Shown here: piece after piece, positions 8,641-20,383 of the stretch
Layout of the letters: every line of letters begins with the position of its first letter
How positions within the stretch are numbered: the stretch's first letter is position 1
Assembly (NCBI GenBank): GCA_946478865.1
Contig: CAMLDO010000001.1
Span: 62,001 to 126,000 of the forward strand
Length of the DNA stretch: 64,000 bases
From: an uncultured Methylobacillus sp.
GTDB lineage: Bacteria; Pseudomonadota; Gammaproteobacteria; Burkholderiales; Methylophilaceae
Reading direction: 5' to 3'
Program-made: the position numbers and the translations under genes
The notes under the pieces: generated by a model
The model's input: the letters and a program-made list of their open reading frames with translations, nothing else
What the model was told of the DNA's origin: nothing
The model's database searches: none

Positions 8641-9330
8641 ATGCAATCCGACTATCAAATCGCCAATACCGCCAGTACCTCGGTTTCCACCGGCCATAAG
8701 GTCCTGCGCAATACTTACATGCTGCTGGGCATCACGATGATCCCCACTGTCATCGGCGCCCTGGTCGGCATGTCCATGAACTTCGCCTGGGCAGCTGCGC
8801 ATCCGATCATGTTTGCGCTAGGCACGCTCGCGGTGATGTTCGGTCTGTTCTTCGGTATCCAGGCTAACCGCAATTCCGCGCTGGGCGTGGTTCTGTTGCT
8901 CGTGCTGACCGGTTTCATGGGGCTTATGCTCGGCCCCATCATGCAGGTCGCGCTGCAACTAAAGAATGGCGGTCAGATCGTCATGCTCGCCGCAGGCGGC
9001 ACCGGCATCATTTTCCTGACGCTGGCCGGCATTGCGAGCACCAGCAAGCGCGATTTCAGCTTCATGGGCAACTTCCTGCTCGTGGGTCTGATCCTGGTGA
9101 TCATCGCTTCGCTGGCGAATATGTTCTTCCAGGTGCCGGCGCTGTCGCTGGCGATCTCCGGTGTGGCCGTGCTGCTGTTTTCCGGCTTCATCCTGTTCGA
9201 CGTGAGCCGTATCGTTCACGGCGGCGAAACCAACTACGTGATGGCTACGCTGGCGCTCTATCTGGATATCTACAACCTGTTCGTCAACCTGTTGCAGATC
9301 CTGATGGCGCTGCTGGGCGAACGCGAATAA
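8641..9330 (+). CDS. Bax inhibitor-1/YccA family membrane protein
   Basis: The 229-aa protein consists of seven hydrophobic segments with short loops, preceded by a polar 20-residue N-terminus. It ends with the family's conserved region around ILFDVSRIVHGGETNYVMATLALYLDIYNLF, which includes the acidic residues of the BI-1 pore. It belongs to the YccA/YbhL/BI-1 group of inner-membrane proteins. In E. coli YccA modulates FtsH, while other members are pH-sensitive calcium leak channels. Which role applies here cannot be decided. A strong terminator follows at 9355-9380, so transcription started upstream ends here. Confidence 0.92.
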   Translation: MQSDYQIANTASTSVSTGHKVLRNTYMLLGITMIPTVIGALVGMSMNFAWAAAHPIMFALGTLAVMFGLFFGIQANRNSALGVVLLLVLTGFMGLMLGPIMQVALQLKNGGQIVMLAAGGTGIIFLTLAGIASTSKRDFSFMGNFLLVGLILVIIASLANMFFQVPALSLAISGVAVLLFSGFILFDVSRIVHGGETNYVMATLALYLDIYNLFVNLLQILMALLGERE

Positions 9331-9354
9331 CCTTCCAGAGTACTGGTTTCAATG

Positions 9355-9380
9355 AAAACCCGCCGGAAGGCGGGTTTTTT
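9355..9380 (+). terminator. Intrinsic terminator after the YccA-like gene
   Basis: A 10-bp perfect stem, AAAACCCGCC (9355-9364) and GGCGGGTTTT (9369-9378), closes a GGAA loop and runs into six T residues. It lies 24 bases after the stop codon of the BI-1 family gene. Confidence 0.93.
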
Positions 9381-9470
9381 ATTTGGTGCATGTCATTCGA
9401 AGGACATTTTGAAATGGCACTCTTGTTGCTTCAGTAGCAGCGGGTCAATTGGCATAAGGAGGGCAAACAC

Positions 9471-12034
<2,564 letters not shown>

Positions 12035-12038
<4 letters not shown>

Positions 12039-13015
12039 GGTGCGCTTCCGAACAGGGCCAGAGTTTCGAGGCAGCGGCGGAAATGCGCTTCGCCGCTATC
12101 CGGCGCCAGCTCACTCCCGGGCAAGCGCAAACCATAGCTCAAGCCTGCGGCATGCGTATCCAGGACCCATCGGGTCAGTTGCGAGAGGCGCGCCTCGGTG
12201 TCGCCTTCGGCCAGTTGCCAGTCCAGCCATAGCAGCGTGCTGCTCGCTCCCTGGAATTGCTTGGTGTAGAGGCCTTGTTCGCGCGATGAAGCCTTCCAGT
12301 CGATGCGGCGTAGCGAGTCGCCGTGTATGTAGTGTCGCAGCCCGGCGAAATCATCATCGCCGCTGGCGCTCTTGTGTGTACCCGTACGCCCATAATCGCC
12401 GCTCAATGGCGGGATGGCTTCCGGCGGAGCGGGGCGGGGATAGACGAGAACGCGATGATCCAGTTCGACATAGGACCACGCGCGGAACAGCCCAAGCGGA
12501 AATTCGGTATGTACTGTCAATCGCCCTGGGGCCAGCCAGCCGCGTCTTGCCGTGGGGACGCTGATTCGGAATTCGCTGCGGTCCCCGGCGGGGATATCGA
12601 CGAAAACAGGATGCGGGTCGGCATAACAGGCTGCGATGGCATAACGGTTGCGGCCATGGGTTTCAGCGGCGATCAGTCCGATGTGCGCTTCTTCCCCTGC
12701 AAAGACAGATAAGGTGCGGCCCGGGGCCAAACTGATGCCCGCGAGGTTGCGCCATGTGTGCAGCATGGCCATGACCCCCAAGCCGGCGAGCAGGAAGGTC
12801 AGTACGAATCCCAGGCTAAGGGCGTAGTTGATCGAGCCGATCAGCATGCATATCAACACCACTGTAAACAGCACGCCCTGTTTCGTCGGCAGGATGTAGA
12901 CATGGCGACGATCCAGAACGGCGACATGGCTCACCGGCCGCGCAGTCCGCAGCAGCGTTTTCCAGTCGCGCAGGGCGCGAAGCACGGCGTTATCCGGCAG
13001 CTTGAGTGATACCAT
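12035..13015 (-). CDS. DUF58 domain protein
   Basis: The 326-aa protein has two membrane helices near residues 45-85, followed by the DUF58 region (von Willebrand A-like), with the typical GLRHYIHGDSLRRIDWKASSR block around residue 230. DUF58 proteins are usually encoded with a MoxR AAA+ ATPase and a transglutaminase-membrane protein; here only the latter follows, overlapping by four bases. The set is thought to act in envelope maturation, but no reaction is known. The start at 13015 is followed by the normal polar N-terminus. Upstream, a divergent cation exporter gene begins within about 75 bases, leaving no room for moxR. Confidence 0.88.
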
Positions 13016-13089
13016 TACGGCTAGGGCGAGACAGGATGCGCATATCCGTTATTATCTCGCCATTTAACGGGTTACAGGGGAAAACAGCT

Positions 13090-14019
13090 TTGGGTGTACA
13101 TCATCATGACCATCATGGTCACCATCACGATCACAGCCACGTCAACATGCATCACCGCGCGTTCGGCATCGGTATCGGGCTCAATATCGTCTTCGTCGCT
13201 GTCGAAGCCTATTTCGGCTGGCGCGCCGATTCGCTCGCGCTGCTGGCGGATGCCGGGCACAACCTGAGCGACGTGCTGGGCCTGGTGCTGGCCTGGCTGG
13301 GCATGATGATCGCCCGCGTGCAGCCCAACGAACGCTATACCTACGGCCGTCAACGCGCTTCCATCCTCGCGGCGCTGGTGAACTCGCTCGTGCTGCTCGC
13401 CGTGATGGGCGGCATGGCATGGGAAGCGGTGCAGCGCTTCAGCAATCCGCTGCCGATCGAGGGGCATATCGTGATCGCGGTCGCCGCAGCAGGCGTCGTC
13501 ATCAACGGCATCACCGCCTGGTTGTTCATGGCCGGCAGCCACGGCGACCTCAACATTCGTGGCGCTTTCCTGCACATGGCCGGCGATGCGCTGGTGTCGC
13601 TGGGCGTGGTCATCGCGGGTGTGATCTACCTCAAGACCGGCTGGCTATGGCTCGACCCGCTGCTGAGCCTGGTCATTGCCGTCCTGATTCTTTACGCGAC
13701 CTGGGGCCTGTTCCGACAGTCGCTGCGCCTCACCTTCGATGGCGTGCCGGCCAATATCGAGCTAGGGATGGTGCGCGAATACCTGCGCAACTTGCCCGGC
13801 GTGCAGGATATGCACGACTTGCATATCTGGGCGATGAGCACTTCGGAATCGGCGTTGACGGTTCACCTCGTCATGCCCGACGGGCACCCCGGCGACGCTT
13901 TCCTGCATGACTTGGGGCAGGAACTGCACGACCGTTTCGACATCGACCACGCGACAGTGCAGATCGAGGCGGGGGATACGGACAGGCCTTGCCGCCTCGA
14001 AACCCATATCGCCCACTGA
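13090..14019 (+). CDS. Cation diffusion facilitator family metal exporter (CzcD/ZitB-like)
   Basis: The 309-aa protein has six membrane helices and the two CDF zinc-site motifs: HNLSD in helix II and HMAGD in helix V. A cytoplasmic C-terminal domain contains DMHDLHIWAMS. The N-terminus is strikingly His-rich (HHHDHHGHHHDHSH), typical of zinc/cadmium/cobalt exporters of the CzcD/ZitB group. The start is a choice: TTG at 13090 has AGGGG eight bases upstream and gives the usual short N-terminus before the His cluster, while ATG at 13036 would add 18 residues with no good RBS. It exchanges metal for protons across the inner membrane. The PaiB-like gene follows after five bases. Confidence 0.88.
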   Translation: MGVHHHDHHGHHHDHSHVNMHHRAFGIGIGLNIVFVAVEAYFGWRADSLALLADAGHNLSDVLGLVLAWLGMMIARVQPNERYTYGRQRASILAALVNSLVLLAVMGGMAWEAVQRFSNPLPIEGHIVIAVAAAGVVINGITAWLFMAGSHGDLNIRGAFLHMAGDALVSLGVVIAGVIYLKTGWLWLDPLLSLVIAVLILYATWGLFRQSLRLTFDGVPANIELGMVREYLRNLPGVQDMHDLHIWAMSTSESALTVHLVMPDGHPGDAFLHDLGQELHDRFDIDHATVQIEAGDTDRPCRLETHIAH

Positions 14020-14024
14020 CCGCG

Positions 14025-14666
14025 ATGTACCTGCCCAAGCATTTTGAAATTTCTGATCCGGTCAGCCTGCGCGAGTTCATGCAAGCGCATCCGCTAGCCA
14101 CGCTGGTCGTCGCGGATGCCTCCGGTCTCTCGGCTGACCATATTCCCTTGATGCTGACGGGAAACGACGCGGCTGGCTGGAAACTTGCCGGGCATGTGGC
14201 CCGGGCCAATCCCTTGTGGAAAAAAGCCGAGTCCGGCATTGATTGCCTCGCGATCTTCCATGGCCCGCAGCACTATATCTCTCCCAATTGGTACGCGACC
14301 AAAAAGGAAACCGGCAAGGTTGTGCCCACCTGGAATTACGAGGTGGTACACGTGCGGGGATGGCTACGTACGGTGAATGATGCAGAATGGCTGCAAGATT
14401 TTTTGGAACGGCTGACCGAAACACAGGAGGCGGATCAGCCGGCGCCATGGCAGATGAAGGATGCGCCGGAAGATTACATTGAGCGCATGCTGGAAGCGGT
14501 GGCAGGAATCGAGATGGAAATTGTTTCCACCTCGGGCAAGGCCAAGGTCAGCCAGAATCAGCCGTTAGCCAACCGGGATTCCTTGATGGCCGCGTTGCAT
14601 CTGCACGGCAGCGAGGCCGCTTTGTCGATGGCTCAGACAGTGCGGAAATACCAGAAAGGCGAATGA
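14025..14666 (+). CDS. PaiB-like FMN-binding protein
   Basis: The 213-aa protein belongs to the PaiB/FMN-binding split-barrel family, with the opening MYLPKHFEISD and the core GPQHYISPNWYATK and VPTWNYEVVHVRG motifs seen in this family. Members were named as negative transcriptional regulators of protease and sporulation genes in Bacillus, but many are probably flavin- or haem-binding enzymes. It is co-transcribed with the metal exporter upstream (gap of five bases) and converges with prfC. The start at 14025 is the family start; in-frame codons upstream lie inside the exporter gene. Its relation to metal stress is unknown. Confidence 0.88.
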   Translation: MYLPKHFEISDPVSLREFMQAHPLATLVVADASGLSADHIPLMLTGNDAAGWKLAGHVARANPLWKKAESGIDCLAIFHGPQHYISPNWYATKKETGKVVPTWNYEVVHVRGWLRTVNDAEWLQDFLERLTETQEADQPAPWQMKDAPEDYIERMLEAVAGIEMEIVSTSGKAKVSQNQPLANRDSLMAALHLHGSEAALSMAQTVRKYQKGE

Positions 14667-14684
14667 CCAGGCGCTCTACGCCGC

Positions 14685-16301
14685 TTAATCCAACCGCTGC
14701 CCATGCTCCCGCGTCGCATGGAACTTCACCTTCGGCCACCGCTCCATCGTCAAACTCAAATTGACGTGGTTATCAGCTAAATAGACGATATTTCCGTCCA
14801 CGTCCTTCGCCAGCCGGCCCTGGTTGGCGCGCACGAATTCTTCCAGGTGGCGCGTGTCCTCGCAGGTGACCCAGCGCGCGGTATGGATGCCGGCGCGTTC
14901 GAAGATGGCGTCCACGCCGTATTCGGATTTCAGGCGGTGTTCCACGACTTCGAATTGCAGTTGGCCGACCGCGCCGAGTAGCGCGCTGGTATCGGCGAGC
15001 GGTTCGAATACCTGGACGGCGCCTTCTTCGCCCAACTGGCGCAAACCCTTCTGCAACTGCTTGGCCTTGAGCGGGTCTTTCAATCGGGCGCGGCTGAACA
15101 GGTCCGGCGCAAAGTAGGGGATGCCCTTGAATTGCAGCGCTTCGCCTTCGGTGAGCACGTCGCCGATCTGCAGGTTGCCGTGGTTGTGGATGCCGATGAT
15201 GTCGCCGGCGTAGGCTTCTTCCATGCGCGCGCGTTCGTTGGCCATGAAGGTCACGGCGTTGGCGATCTTCATTTCCTTGGCGCTGCGGCGGTGCTTTACC
15301 TTCATGCCGGGCTCATACTTGCCGGAGCAGACGCGGAAGAAGGCGATGCGGTCGCGGTGGTTGGGGTCCATGTTGGCCTGGATCTTGAACACGAAGCCGG
15401 TAAAGGGCTTTTCGTCCGGAGCCACCATGCGGGTGTCGCCCTTGCCGGTTTCCGCTTCGCGCGGGGCGGGCGGAGGCGCCCAGTCGACCAGCGCGCGCAG
15501 GATCTCGCGCACGCCGAAGTTGTTGATCGCGGAGCCGAAGAACACCGGCGTCTGGATGCCGGCGAGGAAGGCTTCGAGGTCGAAGCTGGCACCGGCACCC
15601 GCGACCAGTTCGGTCTCGTCGCGCATGCGCGCCATTTCCATCGGGCAGGTTTCGGCCATGCGTTCGATGGCGGGACCGCTCAGCGTTTCGACTTCGCCGG
15701 CTTTTTCCTCGCCCGGCGTGAAGCGCAGCACTTCATCGTTGAGCAGGTGATACACGCCCTGAAAACGCTTGCCCATGCCGATGGGCCAGGTAATCGGGGC
15801 GCAATGGATTTTCAGCACCGACTCGATTTCGTCCAGCAGTTCGATCGGGTCGCGTACTTCGCGGTCCAGCTTGTTGACGAAGGTAATGATGGGCGTGTTG
15901 CGCAGGCGACAGACTTCCAGAAGCTTGATGGTCTGGTCTTCCACGCCGTTGGCAGCATCGATCACCATCACGGCCGCGTCCACGGCGGTCAATACGCGGT
16001 AGGTATCTTCCGAAAAGTCGGAGTGGCCCGGCGTGTCGAGCAGGTTGATTACGCTGTCGCCGTAGGTGAACTGCATCACCGAGCTCGCGACGGAAATGCC
16101 GCGCTGTTTTTCGATGTCCAGCCAGTCCGAAGTAGCGTACTTGCCGCTCTTGCGCGCCTTCACCGTGCCCGCCATCTGGATCGCGCCGCCGAACAGCAGC
16201 AGCTTTTCCGTGAGCGTGGTTTTACCCGCGTCAGGATGGGAAATGATCGCGAAGGTGCGCCGTTTCTTGGCGGCGAGAGTGAGTTCGGTGGTGTCGGCCA
16301 T
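14685..16301 (-). CDS. prfC: Peptide chain release factor 3
   Basis: The 538-aa translational GTPase shows the P-loop [15 protein letters not shown] near residue 25, DTPGHSDF (G3) and NKLD (G4). The RF3-specific C-terminal domain contains [19 protein letters not shown]. It recycles RF1 and RF2 from the ribosome after peptide release. Length and motif spacing are normal. It is a single-gene unit converging with the PaiB-like gene, and the region upstream (16302-16508) is non-coding and leads to the divergent DUF3309 gene. Confidence 0.97.
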   Translation of the reverse strand: MADTTELTLAAKKRRTFAIISHPDAGKTTLTEKLLLFGGAIQMAGTVKARKSGKYATSDWLDIEKQRGISVASSVMQFTYGDSVINLLDTPGHSDFSEDTYRVLTAVDAAVMVIDAANGVEDQTIKLLEVCRLRNTPIITFVNKLDREVRDPIELLDEIESVLKIHCAPITWPIGMGKRFQGVYHLLNDEVLRFTPGEEKAGEVETLSGPAIERMAETCPMEMARMRDETELVAGAGASFDLEAFLAGIQTPVFFGSAINNFGVREILRALVDWAPPPAPREAETGKGDTRMVAPDEKPFTGFVFKIQANMDPNHRDRIAFFRVCSGKYEPGMKVKHRRSAKEMKIANAVTFMANERARMEEAYAGDIIGIHNHGNLQIGDVLTEGEALQFKGIPYFAPDLFSRARLKDPLKAKQLQKGLRQLGEEGAVQVFEPLADTSALLGAVGQLQFEVVEHRLKSEYGVDAIFERAGIHTARWVTCEDTRHLEEFVRANQGRLAKDVDGNIVYLADNHVNLSLTMERWPKVKFHATREHGQRLD

Positions 16302-16508
16302 GGACTTGAAAAGCTAGGGAATTCTGCAAAGGCGACATGATACTGGAAACGGGGCGCGACTGCCTCCGGGAACTCATGCCGGACATCGTATTCAAACCGG
16401 CAGAGAGACCTGGCGACAAGGGTCAACTAGCCGACTTCAGGGGTTGAGGCAAACGGCCGCGAGGCTGTCAGCCGCTATCCAGGACGATTAACCCCAAGGA
16501 GAAGAATC

Positions 16509-16667
16509 ATGTCAGTCGGAACGATAGTACTCATCATTGTGGTTTTGTTGCTGATCGGCGCCATTCCCGCGTGGCCTTACAGCCGTTCATGGGGCTATGG
16601 TCCCAGCGGTGGTCTGGGTCTGGTGCTGCTTGTTGTGCTGGTCCTGCTGCTGTTGGGGCACATATAG
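16509..16667 (+). CDS. DUF3309 family small membrane protein
   Basis: The gene codes for a 52-aa peptide. A hydrophobic helix of about 18 residues comes first, then the conserved core IPAWPYSRSWGYGPSGGLG, then a second all-Leu/Val helix ending LLLLGHI. The core is the hallmark of the DUF3309 family of tiny proteobacterial membrane proteins. A strong Shine-Dalgarno (AAGGAGAAG, 16497-16505) precedes the ATG, and an intrinsic terminator follows at 16713-16735, so it is a complete one-gene unit. The function of the family is unknown; relatives are often found with stress-related genes. Confidence 0.9.
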   Translation: MSVGTIVLIIVVLLLIGAIPAWPYSRSWGYGPSGGLGLVLLVVLVLLLLGHI

Positions 16668-16712
16668 CGCTCTTCCGCCGTGCAGGCGCTTGATGCGTTT
16701 GCATTTCGTTGC

Positions 16713-16735
16713 AACGGGGCGTAAGCCCCGTTTTT
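16713..16735 (+). terminator. Intrinsic terminator after the DUF3309 gene
   Basis: The stem AACGGGGC / GCCCCGTT with a GTAA loop is followed by a T run to 16735. It is oriented for the + strand and sits between the small membrane-protein gene and the convergent histidine kinase gene. Confidence 0.88.
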
Positions 16736-16786
16736 CATGTCGACGCCTTGTCTATCAGGCTGCCCGATTCCAAGCAGGCTAAGTGT

Positions 16787-18109
16787 TCAGGGAAAAACGA
16801 TATCGATGCGCAAGCCGCCCTCGGGTGGCGAAGAGAGCTGGAATCTGGCTTGATGCAGCTCGGCAATGCGCCGCGCGATCGAAAGGCCCAGCCCGCTGCC
16901 ATTCGCGCGCGTACCGAGGGGACGGTAAAAACGTTCCGAGAGATGGACGAGCGTTTCCGGATCGACTCCTGGACCATTGTCGAACACATGAAGTACCGGC
17001 TTTCCGTCGAGATGGCCGGGCTGTACGGTAACGGTAGTCCCGGACCCGGTATGGCGAATCGCATTATCCAGCAGATTGCGCAACAGGACGCGCAGCAATC
17101 CTGGCTGGCCCGGTACCGTCACATCCGGACCATCCGCCAGCTCCAGCTGGACATGATTTTCCAGTGCGGTCGGCGCCAGCTCGGCAATCACTTCGCCGGC
17201 GATTGTGCGCAATATGCAAGGCTCTTTCGCTTCCTCCCGCGTGGCATCCAGCCGTGCCAGCGTCAGCAATTGCTCGATGAGGTGCGTGGCGCGGTCGCAG
17301 CCGGCTATTGCCTTGTCCAGCGCATGTATGCGTTCGGCGTCGTTTTCCGCAGCGCGGGCGACTTGAGCCTGGGCGCGTATGGCTGCTACCGGGGTGCGCA
17401 GTTCATGTGCGGCATCGGCAGTGAAGCGCCGCTCGTTGTCCAGGGAGTCGCGGATGCGGTCGAACAGGGCATTGAGGCGCTGGATGAGCGGCGCGATCTC
17501 GGCTGGAGCTCGCCCGGGAACCAGCGGCGTGAGGTTGCCGGGGGCGCGGCGCTCGACTTCATCCGCCAGGTCGACCAGCGGCCGCAATGCCTTGGTGATG
17601 GCCAGCCACAGCAAGGCGGCCAGCACGGGCAGGGTGATGAGCAGCGGCAGCAGCAGGTGGCCGGCGATCTCGCGCGCGAGATGCTCGCGCCGGTCGGCGC
17701 GTTCGGCAATCTGGATGAGGTGATCGCTGTCGCTGTCCCAGGTCGTGAACACGCGCCAGCGGCTGCCTTCGATCATGCGGTTGCTGAAGCCGGGAACGAA
17801 AGGCGCCAACGGCTCGTCGGGAGCATTGATCGAATGCAGGCCCAGCTTGCCATCTCTCTCCCAGATCTGGAAAGCGACCCGACGCGAATATTTGTGAAGC
17901 TGAGGCGTGTGGTCGGTATCGATGATCCCGTGCTGGTGCAATGTTTGCGCGTCCAGCAGCGAGGCGGCCTGCGTCAGGTGCGCGTCAAGCACCTCGTCGA
18001 GTTCGTTGCGCGCATCGCGGTAGGTCAGCGCCGCCGCAGATGTCCATACCAGCGCGATGATACCGAGCACGGGCAGCAGCAGGCGTTTCTTGAGCGAGGC
18101 GGCTGTCAT
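16787..18109 (-). CDS. Sensor histidine kinase, QseC/PmrB type
   Basis: The 440-aa membrane kinase has a first helix at about residues 9-28, a periplasmic domain of roughly 120 residues, a second helix near 170-190 and a HAMP segment. The H-box is AAHELRTPVAA with His235 as phosphorylation site, and the C-terminal ATPase carries the N-box (LLDNAIRHT), G1 (FDNGPGVD) and G2 (GSGLGLSIA). The start at 18109 is chosen because it overlaps the regulator's stop by four bases and starts directly before the first helix; in-frame codons upstream lie inside the regulator gene. It should phosphorylate the OmpR-family regulator encoded just upstream. The signal is not predictable; QseC and PmrB relatives sense metals, polycations or pH. 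Confidence 0.92.
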   Translation of the reverse strand: MTAASLKKRLLLPVLGIIALVWTSAAALTYRDARNELDEVLDAHLTQAASLLDAQTLHQHGIIDTDHTPQLHKYSRRVAFQIWERDGKLGLHSINAPDEPLAPFVPGFSNRMIEGSRWRVFTTWDSDSDHLIQIAERADRREHLAREIAGHLLLPLLITLPVLAALLWLAITKALRPLVDLADEVERRAPGNLTPLVPGRAPAEIAPLIQRLNALFDRIRDSLDNERRFTADAAHELRTPVAAIRAQAQVARAAENDAERIHALDKAIAGCDRATHLIEQLLTLARLDATREEAKEPCILRTIAGEVIAELAPTALENHVQLELADGPDVTVPGQPGLLRVLLRNLLDNAIRHTGSGTTVTVQPGHLDGKPVLHVFDNGPGVDPETLVHLSERFYRPLGTRANGSGLGLSIARRIAELHQARFQLSSPPEGGLRIDIVFP

Positions 18110-18762
18110 GGGCGTATCAGGTAGCCAACGCCGCGTATGGTTTCGATAAGCTCGGGGTAGAGCTTGCGGCGCAGATGATGGATATGGACTTCGATCGCGT
18201 TGCTTTCGACCTCCTCGCCCCAGGCGTACAGCTTTTCTTCGAGCTGCCCGCGGGAAAGCACCTTGCCGGCGTTCAGCATCAAGGCATGCAGCAGTGCGAA
18301 TTCGGTGGCGGAAAGATCGACGGGTTTCCCTTCGCATGCAATGGTATGGGCGGAAGGATCGAGGGCGACACGGCCAGCATGCAGAACAGGGGTGGTTGCA
18401 CCGCTGGCGCGGCGGACCAGGGCGCGCAGCCGGGCAGCCAGCTCTCCCATGTCGAACGGCTTGACCAGATAGTCGTCCGCGCCGGTATCGAGCCCCTGAA
18501 TACGGTCATCTATCGTGTCGCGCGCGGTCAGCAACAGCACGGGCGTCTGCCCTTTGCGTTCCCGCAGACGCTTCAGCACTTCCAGTCCGGACAGTCGCGG
18601 CAGGCCGATATCCAGCACGACTGCATCGAAAGACTCCACGGCGAGCGCCTGGTCGGCCAGCATGCCGTCGCAGATCCAGTCCACGGCGAAACCTGACTGT
18701 TTGAGCCCGGCCTGAATCGCATCGCCCAGCAAGGCGTCGTCTTCGACGACCAGTATGCGCAT
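18106..18762 (-). CDS. OmpR-family response regulator, QseB/PmrA type
   Basis: The 218-aa regulator consists of a receiver domain (acidic pocket Glu7-Asp8-Asp9, phospho-acceptor Asp51, Lys in DDYLVKPFD) and a C-terminal winged helix of the OmpR class (EVHIHHLRRKL, IRGVGYLI). The sequence LTARDTIDDRIQGLDTGADD is typical of the QseB/PmrA/TctD branch. Its stop overlaps the start of the kinase gene. A direct repeat CTTAA-N6-CTTAA lies immediately upstream at 18805-18820 and looks like a PmrA/QseB binding site, so autoregulation is likely. The pair lies downstream of the arsenic operon on the same strand. Confidence 0.94.
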   Translation of the reverse strand: MRILVVEDDALLGDAIQAGLKQSGFAVDWICDGMLADQALAVESFDAVVLDIGLPRLSGLEVLKRLRERKGQTPVLLLTARDTIDDRIQGLDTGADDYLVKPFDMGELAARLRALVRRASGATTPVLHAGRVALDPSAHTIACEGKPVDLSATEFALLHALMLNAGKVLSRGQLEEKLYAWGEEVESNAIEVHIHHLRRKLYPELIETIRGVGYLIRP

Positions 18763-18804
18763 GAGAACACTCCCGATGTGAAGCCAGAACGATAATGCCG
18801 TGAT

Positions 18805-18820
18805 CTTAAGAGAGGCTTAA
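18805..18820 (+). promoter_or_regulatory. Candidate QseB/PmrA-type box
   Basis: Two CTTAA half-sites (18805-18809 and 18816-18820) start 11 bp apart, one helical turn, which is the spacing known for PmrA- and QseB-type regulators. The box lies 43-58 bases upstream of the response-regulator start and overlaps the stop codon of arsC. Confidence 0.5.
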
Positions 18821-19296
18821 CACGGCAGCAATCGGCCGATGCGATCCAGTTCGGCTTGCAGGGCCGGCTTGTTGTTCAGGATGTCGGATGGCAGCGCGAA
18901 GAAGGCCTCGATGCGTGCGCGGAGAATGCGATAGGCGGAAGCGAAGGCCGTCTCGATCTCGGCATCGGTGCCCGTAGCCTTGGCAGGATCGTCCACGCCC
19001 CAGTGAGACCGCATCACATTGCCGAGATAGGCGGGACACGTTTCGCCCGCCGCGCTGCCGCAGACGGTAATGACGAGGTCCGGCGTTACCGGCAGATCGT
19101 TCCATGACTTGCTGCGGTAGCCATCGACAGGAATCCCTACACTTGCCAGCAAAGCCAGCGAACGCGGATGGACGTAGCCTGCCGGCTGGCTGCCTGCGCT
19201 CATGGCATGCATTCCTGCAGGAGCCAGCGCGTTGAAAACCGCTTCGGCGAGGATGGAGCGGCAGGAGTTGCCGGTACAGAGGAAGAGGATATTCAT
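18817..19296 (-). CDS. arsC: Arsenate reductase, low-molecular-weight phosphatase type
   Basis: The 159-aa protein starts with the phosphatase-loop signature CTGNSCRS, giving nucleophile Cys7 and Arg13 (CX5R). It keeps the further cysteines Cys79 and Cys86 that form the redox relay of thioredoxin-linked ArsC. It reduces arsenate to arsenite in the cytoplasm, and the arsenite is then exported by the ACR3 protein encoded upstream. It is the last gene of the arsR-arsI-acr3-arsC operon. Length and motif order exclude the glutaredoxin-type ArsC of the E. coli plasmid kind. Confidence 0.93.
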   Translation of the reverse strand: MNILFLCTGNSCRSILAEAVFNALAPAGMHAMSAGSQPAGYVHPRSLALLASVGIPVDGYRSKSWNDLPVTPDLVITVCGSAAGETCPAYLGNVMRSHWGVDDPAKATGTDAEIETAFASAYRILRARIEAFFALPSDILNNKPALQAELDRIGRLLPC

Positions 19297-19348
19297 ATCG
19301 GAATCTTTTCTGGGCTATTCAACGGGTCGCGATTCAATGCCGCAGGAA

Positions 19349-20383
19349 CTATTGCTCATACCACTTCCGGCTGCGATTCACGAGCCCGACCACCGATAGC
19401 ATGACCGGCACTTCGATAAGCACGCCGACCACGGTGGCAAGTGCGGCACCGGATTCGAAGCCGAAGAGAGCTATCGCCGTCGCTACCGCGAGTTCGAAGA
19501 AGTTTGAAGCGCCGATAAGCGCGGAGGGCCCGGCCACGCAATGCGCCACCTTGAAGCGGCGATTCAGCCAGTAGGCGAGCCCGGCATTGAAGTACACCTG
19601 GATCAGGATGGGTACCGCGAGCAGCGCGATGACCAGCGGCTGCGCGAGAATTTGCGGGCCCTGGAAAGCGAAAAGCAGTACCAGCGTCGCCAGCAGCGCC
19701 GCCAGCGATAGCGGGTGCAGCTTTCTGAGCATGGCCTGCACAGCGGGTTCTCCGCCCTGACGCAGGAGCAGCTTCCGCCAGGCCTGACTTGCGATGACGG
19801 GAACGACGATGAACAGCGCTACCGACAGCGCCAGTGTGTCCCAGGGTACCTGAATGCTGGAAATGCCGAGCAGAAACGCGACGATGGGAGCGAATGCGAA
19901 CAGCATGATGATGTCGTTGATCGCCACCTGGGAGAGCGTGAATTTTGGTTCGCCGTCGCACAGACTGCTCCACACGAATACCATGGCGGTACATGGAGCG
20001 GCAGCCAGCAGAATGAGGCCCGCGACATAGCTGTCGAGCTGCTCTGCGGGCAGCCAAGGTGCGAAAACATGGCGAATGAAAATCCACGCCAGCAGCGCCA
20101 TCGAAAATGGCTTGACCAGCCAGTTGACTGCCAGGGTGACGCCGATGCCGCGCGCATGCCTGGCAACCTCGCCCATTGCGCTCAGGTCGATCCTGAGCAG
20201 CATGGGGACGATCATCAGCCAGATCAGCACGGCTACGGGCAGATTGACCTCGGCCAGCTTTAGCGCCCCCAATGCCTGGAACCAAGCGGGCGCGAGTTTC
20301 CCTAGGACGATGCCCGCGACGATGCAGCCCGCAACCCACCAGCTGAGGTTGCGCTCGAAAGCGCCGATGCGTGCCTCAGCCAC
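19349..20383 (-). CDS. acr3: ACR3-family arsenite exporter
   Basis: The 344-aa protein has ten likely membrane helices and the ACR3 signature AAPCTAMVFVWSSL, in which Cys131 is the arsenite-binding cysteine of helix IV, together with GEPKFTLSQVAIND. The chosen start is GTG at 20383, which gives the usual length and a short N-terminus (VAEARIGAFERNLSWW). A longer in-frame reading from 20548 would run into the arsI gene and adds Arg/Ser-rich sequence foreign to the family. It thus overlaps the end of arsI by eight bases. The protein exports arsenite using the proton-motive force. Confidence 0.93.
   Translation of the reverse strand: MAEARIGAFERNLSWWVAGCIVAGIVLGKLAPAWFQALGALKLAEVNLPVAVLIWLMIVPMLLRIDLSAMGEVARHARGIGVTLAVNWLVKPFSMALLAWIFIRHVFAPWLPAEQLDSYVAGLILLAAAPCTAMVFVWSSLCDGEPKFTLSQVAINDIIMLFAFAPIVAFLLGISSIQVPWDTLALSVALFIVVPVIASQAWRKLLLRQGGEPAVQAMLRKLHPLSLAALLATLVLLFAFQGPQILAQPLVIALLAVPILIQVYFNAGLAYWLNRRFKVAHCVAGPSALIGASNFFELAVATAIALFGFESGAALATVVGVLIEVPVMLSVVGLVNRSRKWYEQ

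Noticed and set aside
16336..16446. A 36-codon frame between prfC and the DUF3309 gene
   Set aside because: There is no Shine-Dalgarno, no hydrophobic or conserved pattern, and it lies in the short promoter region of two divergent genes.
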